64,000 nucleotides of DNA from the NCBI GenBank assembly GCA_018466975.1, contig CM031561.1, forward strand, positions 1,798,001 to 1,862,000. The letters are read 5' to 3'. The DNA is from Sparassis latifolia. Taxonomy: Eukaryota > Basidiomycota > Agaricomycetes > Polyporales > Sparassidaceae. Position 1 is the stretch's first letter, and every line of letters starts with the position of its first letter. Positions 21,533-31,356 of this stretch are shown piece by piece. The position numbers and the translations under genes are program-made. The notes beneath the pieces are model-generated. The model saw only the letters and a list, made by a program, of their open reading frames with translations, did not search any database and was not told the DNA's origin.

Positions 21533-22869
21533 ATGTCTCTCTCGCGGTGCTCGTCCTCAGATAGTCTGTCTTCAGAGTACAGCTCTGTGTACAACTACCC
21601 CCAGCCGGCTTTGTGAGTGCCGTCTTCCAAAGTGCAAGAGAGAGTCGAGGCTTATCGTGTCATCGATAGGGACGAGCGCACTCCGCTCAATCCAGGGAAT
21701 ACAAGAAAGCCAACTGCGACCAGGACATTGCGCAGTTGGCTGCTCCCCGCGGTCCTCCTGCTCATAATCATCGTCCAGACCACATTCATCGTGACGAACT
21801 ATGTGGCCAGAACAGCGATTCGCGAGAAGTGGGAGAAGGAGCGCCTATCCCATCAGCTGGAGCACGAGACATGGGAGCGCGACTGGCAGCTGGAGCGTGA
21901 GCGAGAGCAGCAGCGCGAGAGCCGCCAGCACGAGTGGGAGCGGCTCGAGCGAGCTTGGGAGACGGAGCGCGAGGAGCATCGGTGGGAGCTCGAGCGGTGG
22001 GAGCGCGAGCGCCAAGACCTCGAGCGCCAGAGGGAGGAGGAGCTCGAGCAGTGGGAGCGCGAGCGCAAAGACCTCGAGCGCCAGAGAGAGGAGGAAAGAC
22101 AGCAATGGGAGAGGGAGAAGAGAGAGGATGAGAGGCGGCGTCGGGAGGAAGAGCGAAGGCGGTTAGGGCTTTACTGGGATGAACCTCAAGCAAAGAATTG
22201 CGTGTCGTACGGGACCAGGGAGCACACCGCCCGCCTCCGGAATATCCCCTCTGGCTATAATTGGGTACAGGCCTGCGAGGAAATGTCCATCGAGATTCAC
22301 AACCGTACTATTGACACGCCAAGCAGATGCGAAGATGCGGTTAGTTTTCTTTTTTTACTTATCACGAAATTTGATGCTCATTTGTGGTGCATACAGGGTG
22401 CTTCGGGAATATTTGGGCATTGGCAGGTTGGCTTCGAAGAGCCCGCTTGTGTGCCTTACTGGGGCGACTTGTATGATAAGGTATGTTTTCGAGTTCAATT
22501 TGGAGTTGTTGAGAGAACATGAATTAAACCATTCGTCCAGGGCTGCGTTGGGTATGGTACGCGCCTACATGTACGTCCTATCAACTTTCTGTACATTCTC
22601 GACGATCGCTGATAAAGATTGTTGCGACTTCCACAGCGCTTTGAAGCCCGTCTTTGGAACTTGCAAAAGGATGACGACTGGACGAACATGTGCGGCACGA
22701 CACCCGCCGTGATCCACGGTGTGCATCATGCGAAGCCCACGTATTGCGAGTACAGGGTGGGTGCACTTGCGATGTAAAAATTCTGCGTCTTCTCACCTTC
22801 AGTCTGCTGCAGGGCGCCTTCTACGGTATGGTCGGTATGTGGGACCAATCGGACAATAGATGTAGGTGA
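21533..22869 (+). CDS. Single-pass membrane coiled-coil protein with tandem Cys modules, paralogue B
   Basis: Exon 1 (21533-21612, MSLSRCSSSDSLSSEYSSVY) splices in phase 2 to GGACGAGCGC at 21670. Membrane helix: LLPAVLLLIIIVQTTFIVTN. The coiled coil is much longer than in A, with repeated blocks of the type WERERQDLERQREEELEQ. The Cys-module exons and introns to 22869 are nearly identical to those of A. Exon 3 begins GASGIFGHWQVGFEEPAC after intron GTTAGT..ATACAG. The last exon starts GAFYGMVGMWDQSDN. About 370 residues expected. Both copies look intact. Function unknown; the coiled coil implies oligomerisation, and paralogues A and B could pair. Confidence 0.78.
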
Positions 22870-22874
22870 AGGGT

Positions 22875-23054
22875 GAAGTCGTGAGCACAGAATGGCACAT
22901 GGACGCAAAGTTGGTCGGAGGTTGTTCGTTGTGATTGACTCCGTTTTCTTTTTCTTTTTAACCTGAAGTCGTGAGCACAGAATGGCACATGGATGCAAAG
23001 TTGGTCCGAGGTTGTTCGTTGTGATTGACTCCGTTTTCTTTCTCTTTTTAACCT
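22875..23054. repeat. Two tandem 90-base repeats in the 3' flank of gene B
   Basis: Unit 1 22875-22964 and unit 2 22965-23054, both starting GAAGTCGTGAGCACAGAATG and ending TTTTTAACCT. They differ at only about three bases. Gene A carries one shortened copy at about 20755-20818, so the element doubled after the cassette duplication or was lost from A. Confidence 0.85.
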
Positions 23055-23347
23055 GTACACCCATCGAGCAGGCTGTTGTAGAGTTTCTGTTGTCCTGCTG
23101 TGCGCGTTTTGTCATGCTACTTGCTTTGCGTTGATGCCACTTGATGTACCACCAATTGAAAGAATTCTTTACTCGTGTTGTTATTGTTGTACACTTGATA
23201 TCGTGGAATATGCGCTCTACTCTATATACGTGATTCCCTTTGGGAGATCGTTGGCAGTTACGAGGAAAGAAAGAGGTATGAGTACTGATCAGTCTGAAAA
23301 CCAACAGATGTGTGCATGATAGATTCATGTTGAAGCGAGGACCATCA

Positions 23348-25838
23348 TCAGCTTCTGGCATAGGCCATAGCATTCGGGGACCGCAATCGTCTAAAGAGAG
23401 CCATGAGTGTCGTTCCACCTTCAGGGCCCCACCTGAAATCCGATCGTCAACAAAAAAATTAATGTGAGGAATGATCGACATACTCTCCAGCAGCCACCTC
23501 CTGGCAGCAGCGTTCAAACTCGTCCGAAACCGAGACCTCATCCCACTTTTCAACAACATAGTCCTACAAGATAAGTGTCAGAGAATGAGAACGACGTGGG
23601 CTACACTAAGCGGCAGACGCACCTCAACGAGGGAATGCAGCTCCTCCCACGCCGACGTCGCGAGAAGTACCGGGAAGCCCGCTTGCGGTGTGATCGTCGA
23701 TAGGATATGCTCTAGCGCGAGCGAAGCGAGGCCGGGCATCGCGTACCGGTGCGCAATCTGGTACATCGACAGCGCGGACGCCGGGGGCGGCGGGGCCGTA
23801 GGATGCGGATGCGGATCCGTCGACGGCGCCGACGGGTGCGAGCGCTGGCGCTGCTGGTGCGGAGAGAGGGGGTAACGTGGCGGAGCGGTGTAGTTGGCCT
23901 TCGAGGGCGAAATGGGGACAGGGACGGGCTTGGTTCCGCGAGATGCAGCGGATCCCGGCACATTGGGGACTGTAAGTCCAGACGTGTTTGTTGAGGCGGG
24001 TACTGAAGGGCGACGCGCGTTGGTCGTAGACGGACGAGAAGGCGAGGGAGGCGGCGGTACAGCCTTGGAGGTGGACGCGATCCGGGTAGTTGTCGCTGCC
24101 ACGGCTTGGCTCTGGTCTGGGACGTACTTTCCCTTGTCCTTCGAAGTGGCACTGCCCGATACGGCGCTTTCAGCGCTTGTTACACTCCGCGCATCGCTGA
24201 CACCACCTGGAGTGTGGCCTTCGGTAGATATGTTCTTCGAGAATGCCTTCCACTCCCATTCGTCGGCTGCGCCGCGTATGCCGAAGCCCCGTGCGCTCCA
24301 ACCCGCACCCATACCGTTTACTGCTTCCCTCGGATCGTCCTCCTTCCTGAACAGTAGCCAGTTCGCATACACCCACTTCAGCAACCAGTATATCGTGACG
24401 AAATCGGCTTCCTCAACGGTCACGGTGTATATTTTGCGCCCACCAGGATAGTGTATCCCCGGTACCTCCGCAAAAGAAGAACTGAACATTGTCGTGAAGT
24501 ACTCCGATCGGCGGGTGAGAATGTCGGCGTGGGCGTAGATGATGCGCTTGCGGGCGACCGTTTGGGGCGTGAACGACTGCGAGGACGAGGAAGAGGGACT
24601 GGCCATAGGCGTCGCTGTAATGGGTGAGAGCGAGGTCGAGTCTGACAGTTCCTGATGGGCATCCCGACGTTCGAGGCATATGAATTGGACATCACCAGTG
24701 TCTGACAATGTTAGTCAATGAACCTGCGCTAGCCTTGAGATACTACACATACTTGGATTGTCCAGAGATGCCTCCAGACCGTCAAGGAGATCCCGAGGAA
24801 CATAGTAGGCGGAAGGCTGTTGAGGGAAGAAAGGGCCTATTGGCGAGTGAATTTGAACGCATATAACGAAGGAGTCTGTCTCCCTGATTCTTGGGTTTTC
24901 CAATAGAGATGATAGTGAGGGTAGTGGACATGCTATAGAGAACGACATAAGGATGTGGCGTCTGACATGTTCCTGGATGACTTACCCCATACTTCGCTCT
25001 CTTGCCGGAAAACCCAGCCATTCTGCCAGTATTCCCAAACCCATTGAGCTCGGGCTCCGCGCTCACCTATTCGGTCATCCTGACACTTGATTGCTGCAAA
25101 CATGGACGTGCACATTTCGTAGTCCGCATGCGCAAAGTCGACCATGAGCGAAGTGATATACACCGATAATGTTTGAGGTCCAGTCTTAATCACTGGTGTT
25201 GTGGATCGATCCGTCTGTTGGAAATGTATAGTTTTAGCTATTGCATGGTCGTCAGACTCTCGACAGCGACCGATGATGCACAGTTAACATGCCTATCTCA
25301 AGTTTGAACTTGCTGTCTCCGAGCATGGGCGACTCTCTTAGGATCTCAAAATCATCGGCCTCGGGACCGCCTTCTGATTCAGTTTGATTCTCTGGAGTGG
25401 TATCTGAAGCGTCCGTTGTTTCAGGACCTTCAACGAAGTCTCTCAGTCTATGTACGTCCCGCACAACCCACTCAAATGCCTGAACGCCGTGTTCCCAGGT
25501 CAGAAATTAGTGACTAGCAGCACGCATGGTATGCCACTCACTGCAAAAGACCATTGCCTCGTCGTCGATTCCTCATTAGCAGCGTTGTCCGGGATGCCTG
25601 GGCCACCTTTAGCAGCGGTGGCAACGGGAAGTAAGACAGTACTGGCGGCAGAGTGTCTCGAGTCGGACATACTCTGTGAAGCGAGAGAAGAGCTGCTAGT
25701 GGAGAAGACAGATGAGGAAGAAGATCTATGGGTGTATGTGGACCAAGGCCAGTGTGGACGCGAGAGGGGAGAGGGACGACTTGGAGATCCCGCAGCAGAG
25801 CTCATGCGAGAGTTGGATTGTCGGAGATGTTCAGCCAT
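23348..25838 (-). CDS. MATH-like/BTB-POZ domain protein
   Basis: Start at 25838 (MAEHLRQSNSRMSSAAGSPS). A Ser-rich N region precedes a MATH-like part (WEHGVQAFEWVVRDVHRLRD; SKFKLEI; TLSVYITSLMVDFAHADYEM; WEYWQNGWVFRQESEVW; RETDSFVICVQIHSP). The BTB core follows: RKRIIYAHADILTRRSEYF, FTTMFSSSFAEV, FVTIYWLLKWVYANW. About 190 disordered Ser/Pro/Thr residues are inserted before the BTB back half (MYQIAHRYAMPGLASLALEH). The last exon, after intron GTATGT..TTTCAG, reads WGPEGGTTLMALFRRLRSPN and stops at 23348. This fits BTB proteins better than the earlier stop at 23459. Such proteins are usually CUL3 ubiquitin-ligase adaptors. Partner unknown. A fragment of this gene recurs at 59.75 kb. Confidence 0.8.
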
Positions 25839-26346
25839 CTTCAGTTGAAGTCCCAGACAAAAGATGTGGACATGTGTCACGGACGAAAGGCAAAAAGCGC
25901 TCAGCGTGACGCGTGCAAAGACGCTCAGAATGACCGAAGGCAGAACGCCGCAATCCTCTGCATTCCACCACCACATTGAAGCACCGGAAAGACGACTGAA
26001 GCATTGGATGTCAAGGTTTAATCGTGCTTTTACCGTTTTGTTGCAATATTGTTGTCGTTCCAGTCGCTCGCTCTGTTCCACGACGTTCAAGATCGGATTA
26101 CTACTACGGTAGCGTCTTACGATATGGAAACGAAACCACACGAGCCGCCTCAGGGCGAACACACCTCAGAAACACTGTATAAGCATGAAAGCTGACCTTT
26201 CGTCCGCTTCCGGGGACGCGCCACCGCGAGGGCGTTCAGTATAACAGTTGCCAGATATGGAGCGTCACTTGGCACTCTGTTACGGGACCTGCTACCTCTT
26301 CAGTCTTCACCTCATCCACCATCTACCCCTTCGTCCCGTTGTCCCT
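25839..26346. promoter_or_regulatory. Divergent promoter, MATH-BTB gene (-) and VPS60 (+)
   Basis: 508 bases with no supported gene. Contains an ACGCGT at about 25908 and a CpG-rich stretch near 26210-26235 just upstream of the VPS60 start. Confidence 0.4.
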
Positions 26347-27290
26347 ATGAACCGCATATTTGGCACGTCTGCAAGCAAGAAGCCAAAGCCATCATTGCAG
26401 GATGCGATCTCATCCGTCAGTCGTCGCACTCACAGGTTGCTGCCGCAGTCCGAGCCTAGCTGACAAAGTTCCACAATGCCAGACAGATACGCGGATGGCC
26501 TCCATCGAGGTAAAGATCAAGAAACTGGATGGCGAGCTGGCAAGATACAAGGAGCAGATGAGCAAGCTGCGTAACGGGCCTGGCAAGGTGCGTGCATGTT
26601 ACGTTCATGTCTTCATTTCCTTAGTTGACCTGCGGGCGCCGTACGTTCGCGTTTGACAGAACGCCATACAGGAACGTGCGCTCAGAATACTGAAGCAGAA
26701 ACGCATGTATGAATCCCAGCTTGCCCAGCTGACGCAGCAAACCTTCAACATGGAGTCTGCTGCGCTCGCGACCGAGAACTTGCGGAACACAATGGCGACG
26801 GTGGATGCTATGAAGCAAGCAAACAAGGAGCTCAGAAAGCAGTACGGAAAATTTGACATCGACAAAATAGAGGTGCTTATTTTGCGTTGTGTTTGCTCGA
26901 TGGGAAGGTTGATGCGTGTGCATTGTAGAGCATCCATTACGACATGGAGGATCTACTGGAACAAGCGAACGAAATCCAAGAGTCATTAGGCCGGTCGTAC
27001 GCGGTACCGGACGAGGTCGATGAGGCAGACCTTCAGGCTGGTGAGAATGGACCATGATTGTTTAAATAAGCTTGTCGTTGAGAGACCCGGCGCAGAATTG
27101 GATGCCCTGGAACTAGAGGAAGAAACGGAGGGCCCATCATACCTGGCAGATCTTGACAAAGCACCGGATTTTATCGACGAGGCACCTCAAGAGGTTGGAG
27201 AGGTCCGTATATATCTATTCGTTGCCAGTGTATCCATGCTCATGATTGCCACAGATGGAAAACAAGGAGGCCGTGAAGACAACAGCGTAG
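26347..27290 (+). CDS. VPS60: ESCRT-III accessory subunit Vps60/CHMP5
   Basis: SNF7-family protein of about 220 residues. Exons begin at 26347-26415, 26483-26587, 26660-26872 and 26929, with later ones to 27290. Start MNRIFGTSASKKPKPSLQDA matches the family (N-terminal RxFG). Helices follow: DTRMASIEVKIKKLDGELAR, LRILKQKRMYESQLAQLTQQ, FNMESAALATENLRNTMATV, DMEDLLEQANEIQESLGRSY. The C part is acidic (LDALELEEETEGPSYLADLD) and ends MENKEAVKTTA. Vps60/CHMP5 recruits Vta1-Vps4 to remodel ESCRT-III at late endosomes. The last intron uses donor GTCCGT. All junctions keep frame; intact. Confidence 0.93.
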
Positions 27291-27494
27291 GCATCGGGGT
27301 AGTGCTCCATCAATATTTAGCGGCATATACCCATTCCGATTGTATCAGTTTTACGAATGTGTGTGTACATTAATACTTACATCCCTCCTGCACTGTATCG
27401 TTACATTCGCTAGACCTTAACTGTAATAGCTACCACAATATTGGTGAGCGAGGACAGTATCGAAGGACCTGTCACGAGCATCCACACACTTCCA

Positions 27495-28097
27495 TCACTT
27501 GCCTCTGAAGATCACTTCGACGAAGATTAATCCAATGGTAATAACGAACACCAGCATGGTCATGACCTGGCATCGCCATCTGAATAGTTCTGCGACTAAC
27601 CCAAGGCCAAGTCAGACAAATCAGCATTCATTCATATGACACCTACAACTGTCGTATTGTTCCCTCCACCTCCAGAACCCACCAATGATCCACAAAGGGA
27701 AAAACAAGAATCCGGCCAGGAACAGCCACTTCTCGGGAGGTGAGTAGGAAGGGTCTGGTGGACCCAGAAACGGCAGCTTGTCTACTTTACCCTTCGCCGT
27801 AGACGGGGTCGCGGTACACTCAACGTCACAGTATGGACCAATGTTGTATCTCGATGCACCGCGGTCGAATTCGGGGCTCTACAAACCGATGAGTGGACCT
27901 CAGCGGGACTGAACAAACCACTCACGCTGTCGGTTGCCCTGACCAGCGACGATGATCGGCGCTCCCGCGAAACCTGCGGAGCATAGCCATATCAGTCGAG
28001 ACCGACATCATGCCTGACATGAACTTACAATTTCCATCGGGACTGATTTCGAGTCTGACCACACGAGAGACGACAGCGAAGGAGCGACAGGATCCAT
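27495..28097 (-). CDS. Membrane protein of unknown function, possibly damaged
   Basis: The C-terminal exons are convincing: SPEFDRGASRYNIGPYCDVE, then PPDPSYSPPEKWLFLAGFLF and FPLWIIGGFWRWREQYD, then after an intron (GTTGTA..GGTTAG) AELFRWRCQVMTMLVFVITI and a stop at 27495. Two membrane helices are visible. Upstream, one frame from an ATG at 28097 (MDPVAPSLSSLVWSDSKSVP) splices cleanly in phase 0. A rival frame over the same bases gives the more protein-like CRSFAVVSRVVRLEISPDGN and FAGAPIIVAGQGNRQ but does not join in frame. Coding-like sequence continues to about 28320 (FCAVFRRGDQNTWETREIMR, HYFAASIKWGDEACGS), interrupted by TAG. Either the gene is decayed or my splicing is wrong here. Confidence 0.45.
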
Positions 28098-28595
28098 GCG
28101 GGCCCGCACTGTCAATGAGGGGCCCCTATGTATTCTGCACACTGCCGCATGCCTCGTCACCCCATTTGATGCTAGCCGCGAAATAGTGCTCCGCCCTGTT
28201 GACAGTTACCGACAGGTTTCCGTAATCCGGGGTGCCTAGCTTCCATCGCATGATCTCGCGAGTTTCCCACGTGTTCTGGTCGCCGCGACGGAAAACGGCG
28301 CAGAATCGCGACGCCTATGTATTTGCGGCGTGGAAATAGTGTGGCGGGAAGACGAAGGAATTAGCCTCGTCATGTCATGCGACATATTCTTTTTTCATGC
28401 ATGGACTCAGGGACATTCTGCTGGAAGTAAAGTGGGTCATTTGTGACCTCTAATGAGAAAAGGAACGCGGCTCACCATTGCGCACAAGGGTCGGTATTAC
28501 CATTATCTCCGACGGTTAGTAAAAGTACATTCCTAGGAATGCATGTACTAGGCGGTACCGGTGCATAGAAATCGAACCACCGCAAGAACGTCCAT
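28098..28595. other. 5' part of the damaged membrane-protein locus plus 3' flank of the aldehyde dehydrogenase
   Basis: 28140-28320 (-) reads as protein (ASRFCAVFRRGDQNTWETRE, NLSVTVNRAEHYFAASIKWG) with TAG codons at both ends, each preceded by AATACA. From 28320 to 28595 nothing can be joined with confidence. Confidence 0.35.
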
Positions 28596-30847
28596 TCATC
28601 CGTACCGCTTCTCAGCATCGTTGTCAGCGAACCAGTCTTGTGTCTCTCTTGTCTCCTCTGGTGAAGCGATGTTGATGACTGTTGATTTGCTTTGCGAGTC
28701 TGACACCAGTGTGAAATGGTTGGCTTCCAGGCAAGGAGGGTTTAACGTACAAGCTTCGAACGCCTCAACCCCATTTTCTCTGCCTATACCGCTTTCCTTC
28801 ATGCCACCCCTGCAAGAACCGAGATGAGTATCACGTGTGTAAAATCCAAGGTCAATCACTCACCAAGGCGAACTGGGATCATTGCGATGATGCGTGTTCA
28901 CCCACACCAGACCGGCCTGAATATCAGCGGCTACCCTATGGGCTCTGGACACATCATTTGTCCAAATGCCTGCACCAAGACCATACTTGGAAGCATTCGC
29001 AAGAACGACGCCTTCTCGTTCATCCTATAAAACAATTAGTCAGCACATTAATCGAGGTTCAGGACACGATACTCGCTGAGAAACGCTTTACAACCACTAC
29101 AGGACCAAATATCTCCTCTCTCCAAAGGTCGTCATCGGTGGAGACGTCAGTGATTACGGTGGGAGGGAAGAAATTCCCCTTGGAGAAATCAAAGTCGTCC
29201 ATGGGTGACTTTCCAGTCATGCGTCGTCCTCCGGTAAGGATATTCCCAACGCCCTTACGCTGCACCAGCTTCTCTATGCGTACAAGCTGACGATGTGATA
29301 TTACAGAACCCATCATCGTACGGTAGTTCAGTGCTAAACGAAAACAAAAGAACAAATTTTCAGCACAAGATTGCTCAGTCGCTGAGAAATTGCGACGTAC
29401 GGTCACCCATTCTGGAAGTGATCAGATGCACTTTCTGCATGAAAAGTTCCATGAACGTCTCATAGATCTCATCTTGGACAATCAGGCGTGTACCAGAAAC
29501 ACATGTTTGTCCGGAAGCGACGAAACATGCGAACGCTGCGCCATTCGCGGCAGCTACTGGATCTGCGTCGTCGAAGACGACGATTGGCGTCTGCAGAAAA
29601 GAATATAGACTTCATTTCCAGCTGGTAAATTTGGAAACAGACCTTCCCACCCAACTCCGCCGTGAAGGCGGCCAAGTTGGACCCGACGAGACTTCCAAGG
29701 GCACGCCCAGTGGCGGTGCCCGCCTGAAAATTTTGGGTCATGTGCGGATCTGGGGGGTATTGTGATGAAGCTCACCGTGATATCCACTTTCCTTACCAAG
29801 GGATTCGACGCAATTGCTTTACCAATTGTTTTCCCATTTCCAGGAAGTACCGTTAAGATACCAGGCGGAACTGTCGACCCGTCAAATTATATAAGGGAGG
29901 AACTTGGTGAATTGGTCATGAGGAACTCACGACCGGCGGCGGTGGCCATCTCTGCGAAGTGGAGGAGCGATATTGGCGCGAGCTCGCTGGGTTTGACAAT
30001 AACAGAATTCCCCGCAGCCAAAGCCGGTGCTATCTTCTTCACTGCAATCAACAGTGGGTGATTGAAAGGCTGAAAATTAGTGATCTCAATTGTCCGAGAC
30101 ACCAGGAACATGCTCGAATGACTGACCGTGATCTGAGCAACCACACCCAGAGGAACACGTTGTACATAGTTCAGCAGTTTACCCTGAGTAGGGGCGATAA
30201 ATGCTTGATGGGTGCGAAGTAAGGCTGCGTAATAATCGCTAGTAGTAGGTCATACCATCGTAGTGCCGGTAGAAAGACGAGCAAACGGCTTACAGCCATT
30301 CTGGGAGACGCCCAAGCTGAGCATCCATCTCGCGTATCGCTCTGCCTGTTTGGATAGACTCGATTCGCGCCATCTGCTTCAAACTGTCCTGGAGCCTCCT
30401 TGCTAGATTCGACAGTACTCCGGAGCGTTGGATAGCTGGGGCCCTTGACCAGACACCCGACTGAAAAATTTCGTCTGCTGTAAATATAGCTGTTTCTACG
30501 TCATTCTGGTTTGCCATAACAATTCTAGAATAGTGAGTCAGCAATTCAGCAAGAGCTGAGGTGCAGGCGAATGACACGTACTTGGAGATGTCTTCCCCAG
30601 TTGCCGGATTTTGCAGAATCATTCTAAAAGTGCGTAAGGTGATGATTGAAAAAAACATGGCGCGTCATACCCACTCTTCACGGTCTGTAGGGTCCATATT
30701 GGTGCGCTCCAGAATCATATGGAGTGCATAGGGACCATAGCGACTTCGTTGCGGTATCCCTGCCTAAATGAATACGAGAAGATTCACAGATCCATGGGTT
30801 GTCAATATTGAACTACTGACCGCTCGATGTATAGGTAGGTATCTCAT
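28596..30847 (-). CDS. NAD(P)-dependent aldehyde dehydrogenase (betaine-aldehyde-dehydrogenase-like)
   Basis: Catalytic Cys in FVASGQTCVSGTRLIVQDE, general-base Glu in AAFTAELGGK, cofactor-binding IAPALAAGNSVIVKPSELAP and PPGILTVLPGNGKTIGKAIA. The late block is REEIFGPVVVVKRFS and the C terminus GGMKESGIGRENGVEAFEA..SQSKSTVINIA. The N-terminal exons splice as MRYLPIHRA, AGIPQRSRYGPYALHMILER, then DREE-MILQNPATGEDISK through donor GTGGGT in phase 2, and IVMANQNDVETAIFTADEIF. About ten short introns. Oxidises aldehydes to acids; exact substrate cannot be told. The start (30847) is the only ATG that fits the first exon. No lesion found. Confidence 0.88.
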
Positions 30848-31356
30848 CGCAGTGAACTGTAGCTACTCAGAGTGGAAACGATTTCGTACACTGGAGAACA
30901 TCACAGCACGTGCTCGGCACTCCATTTGATAACCGATCGGGAAGTTCCATGGCCCAGAATGGCAAGTCTTGTTTATGGTCTCGACGGTGTTACCTTGAGG
31001 TTTCAACGTGGCTGCTGTCAATGCCGCTATTGTGACCTCTATGACCTGGATAGTATTCGCTTATCGCTGTGCGTTGTTTCACTTTGTGTCTCTTCAATAC
31101 TAACTATGATGCTGGTGCTCGAGATGCACCCTCTGAGAGACTTATTTCAGTGAGATTTGAACTTCCTCCAGGTTGTCTAGATGTAGGTCAGCGTGTTCAG
31201 CGCCGACGGATGCTGCTTACGTTTGACCATGCCCTCGTAGCGACCATGACGGAAGCATTGTCATGTATTTGTTATTGTCAATCCACCGATAAATGACTTG
31301 TTCACTCTGCGCCATAACATTCCTCCTTTCCACATTGACCGTCTGCCACTGATCCA
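30848..31356. promoter_or_regulatory. Divergent intergenic region, aldehyde dehydrogenase (-) and kinase-like gene (+)
   Basis: 509 bases without a supported gene. Frames at 30872-31153 and 31069-31296 have no protein character. Confidence 0.4.

Larger units (their letters stand above)
20957..23196. repeat. Tandem duplication, unit B (truncated dioxygenase 5' end + coiled-coil gene B)
   Basis: Second copy of the cassette, slightly longer than A because of extra coiled-coil coding repeats and a doubled 90-base element in the 3' flank. The left edge is inside the dioxygenase coding sequence. The right edge is near TTGTTATTGTT, after which unrelated sequence starts. Confidence 0.85.

Noticed and set aside
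23459..23461. TAA at 23459 as the end of the MATH-BTB gene
   Set aside because: A strong GTATGT..TTTCAG intron skips it and leads to WGPEGGTTLMALFRRLRSPN, typical of BTB protein ends.
22726..23559. 277-codon minus-strand frame with a visible internal repeat (KRKRSQSQRTT)
   Set aside because: The repeat is only the doubled 90-base 3'-flank element read backwards; its left part is the last exon of the MATH-BTB gene in another frame.
27495..28320. 15-base intron (GTGCAGAATACATAG) as in some ciliates
   Set aside because: Far below the length of any other intron here; gene decay or a misread exon is more likely. Kept only as an oddity in the findings.
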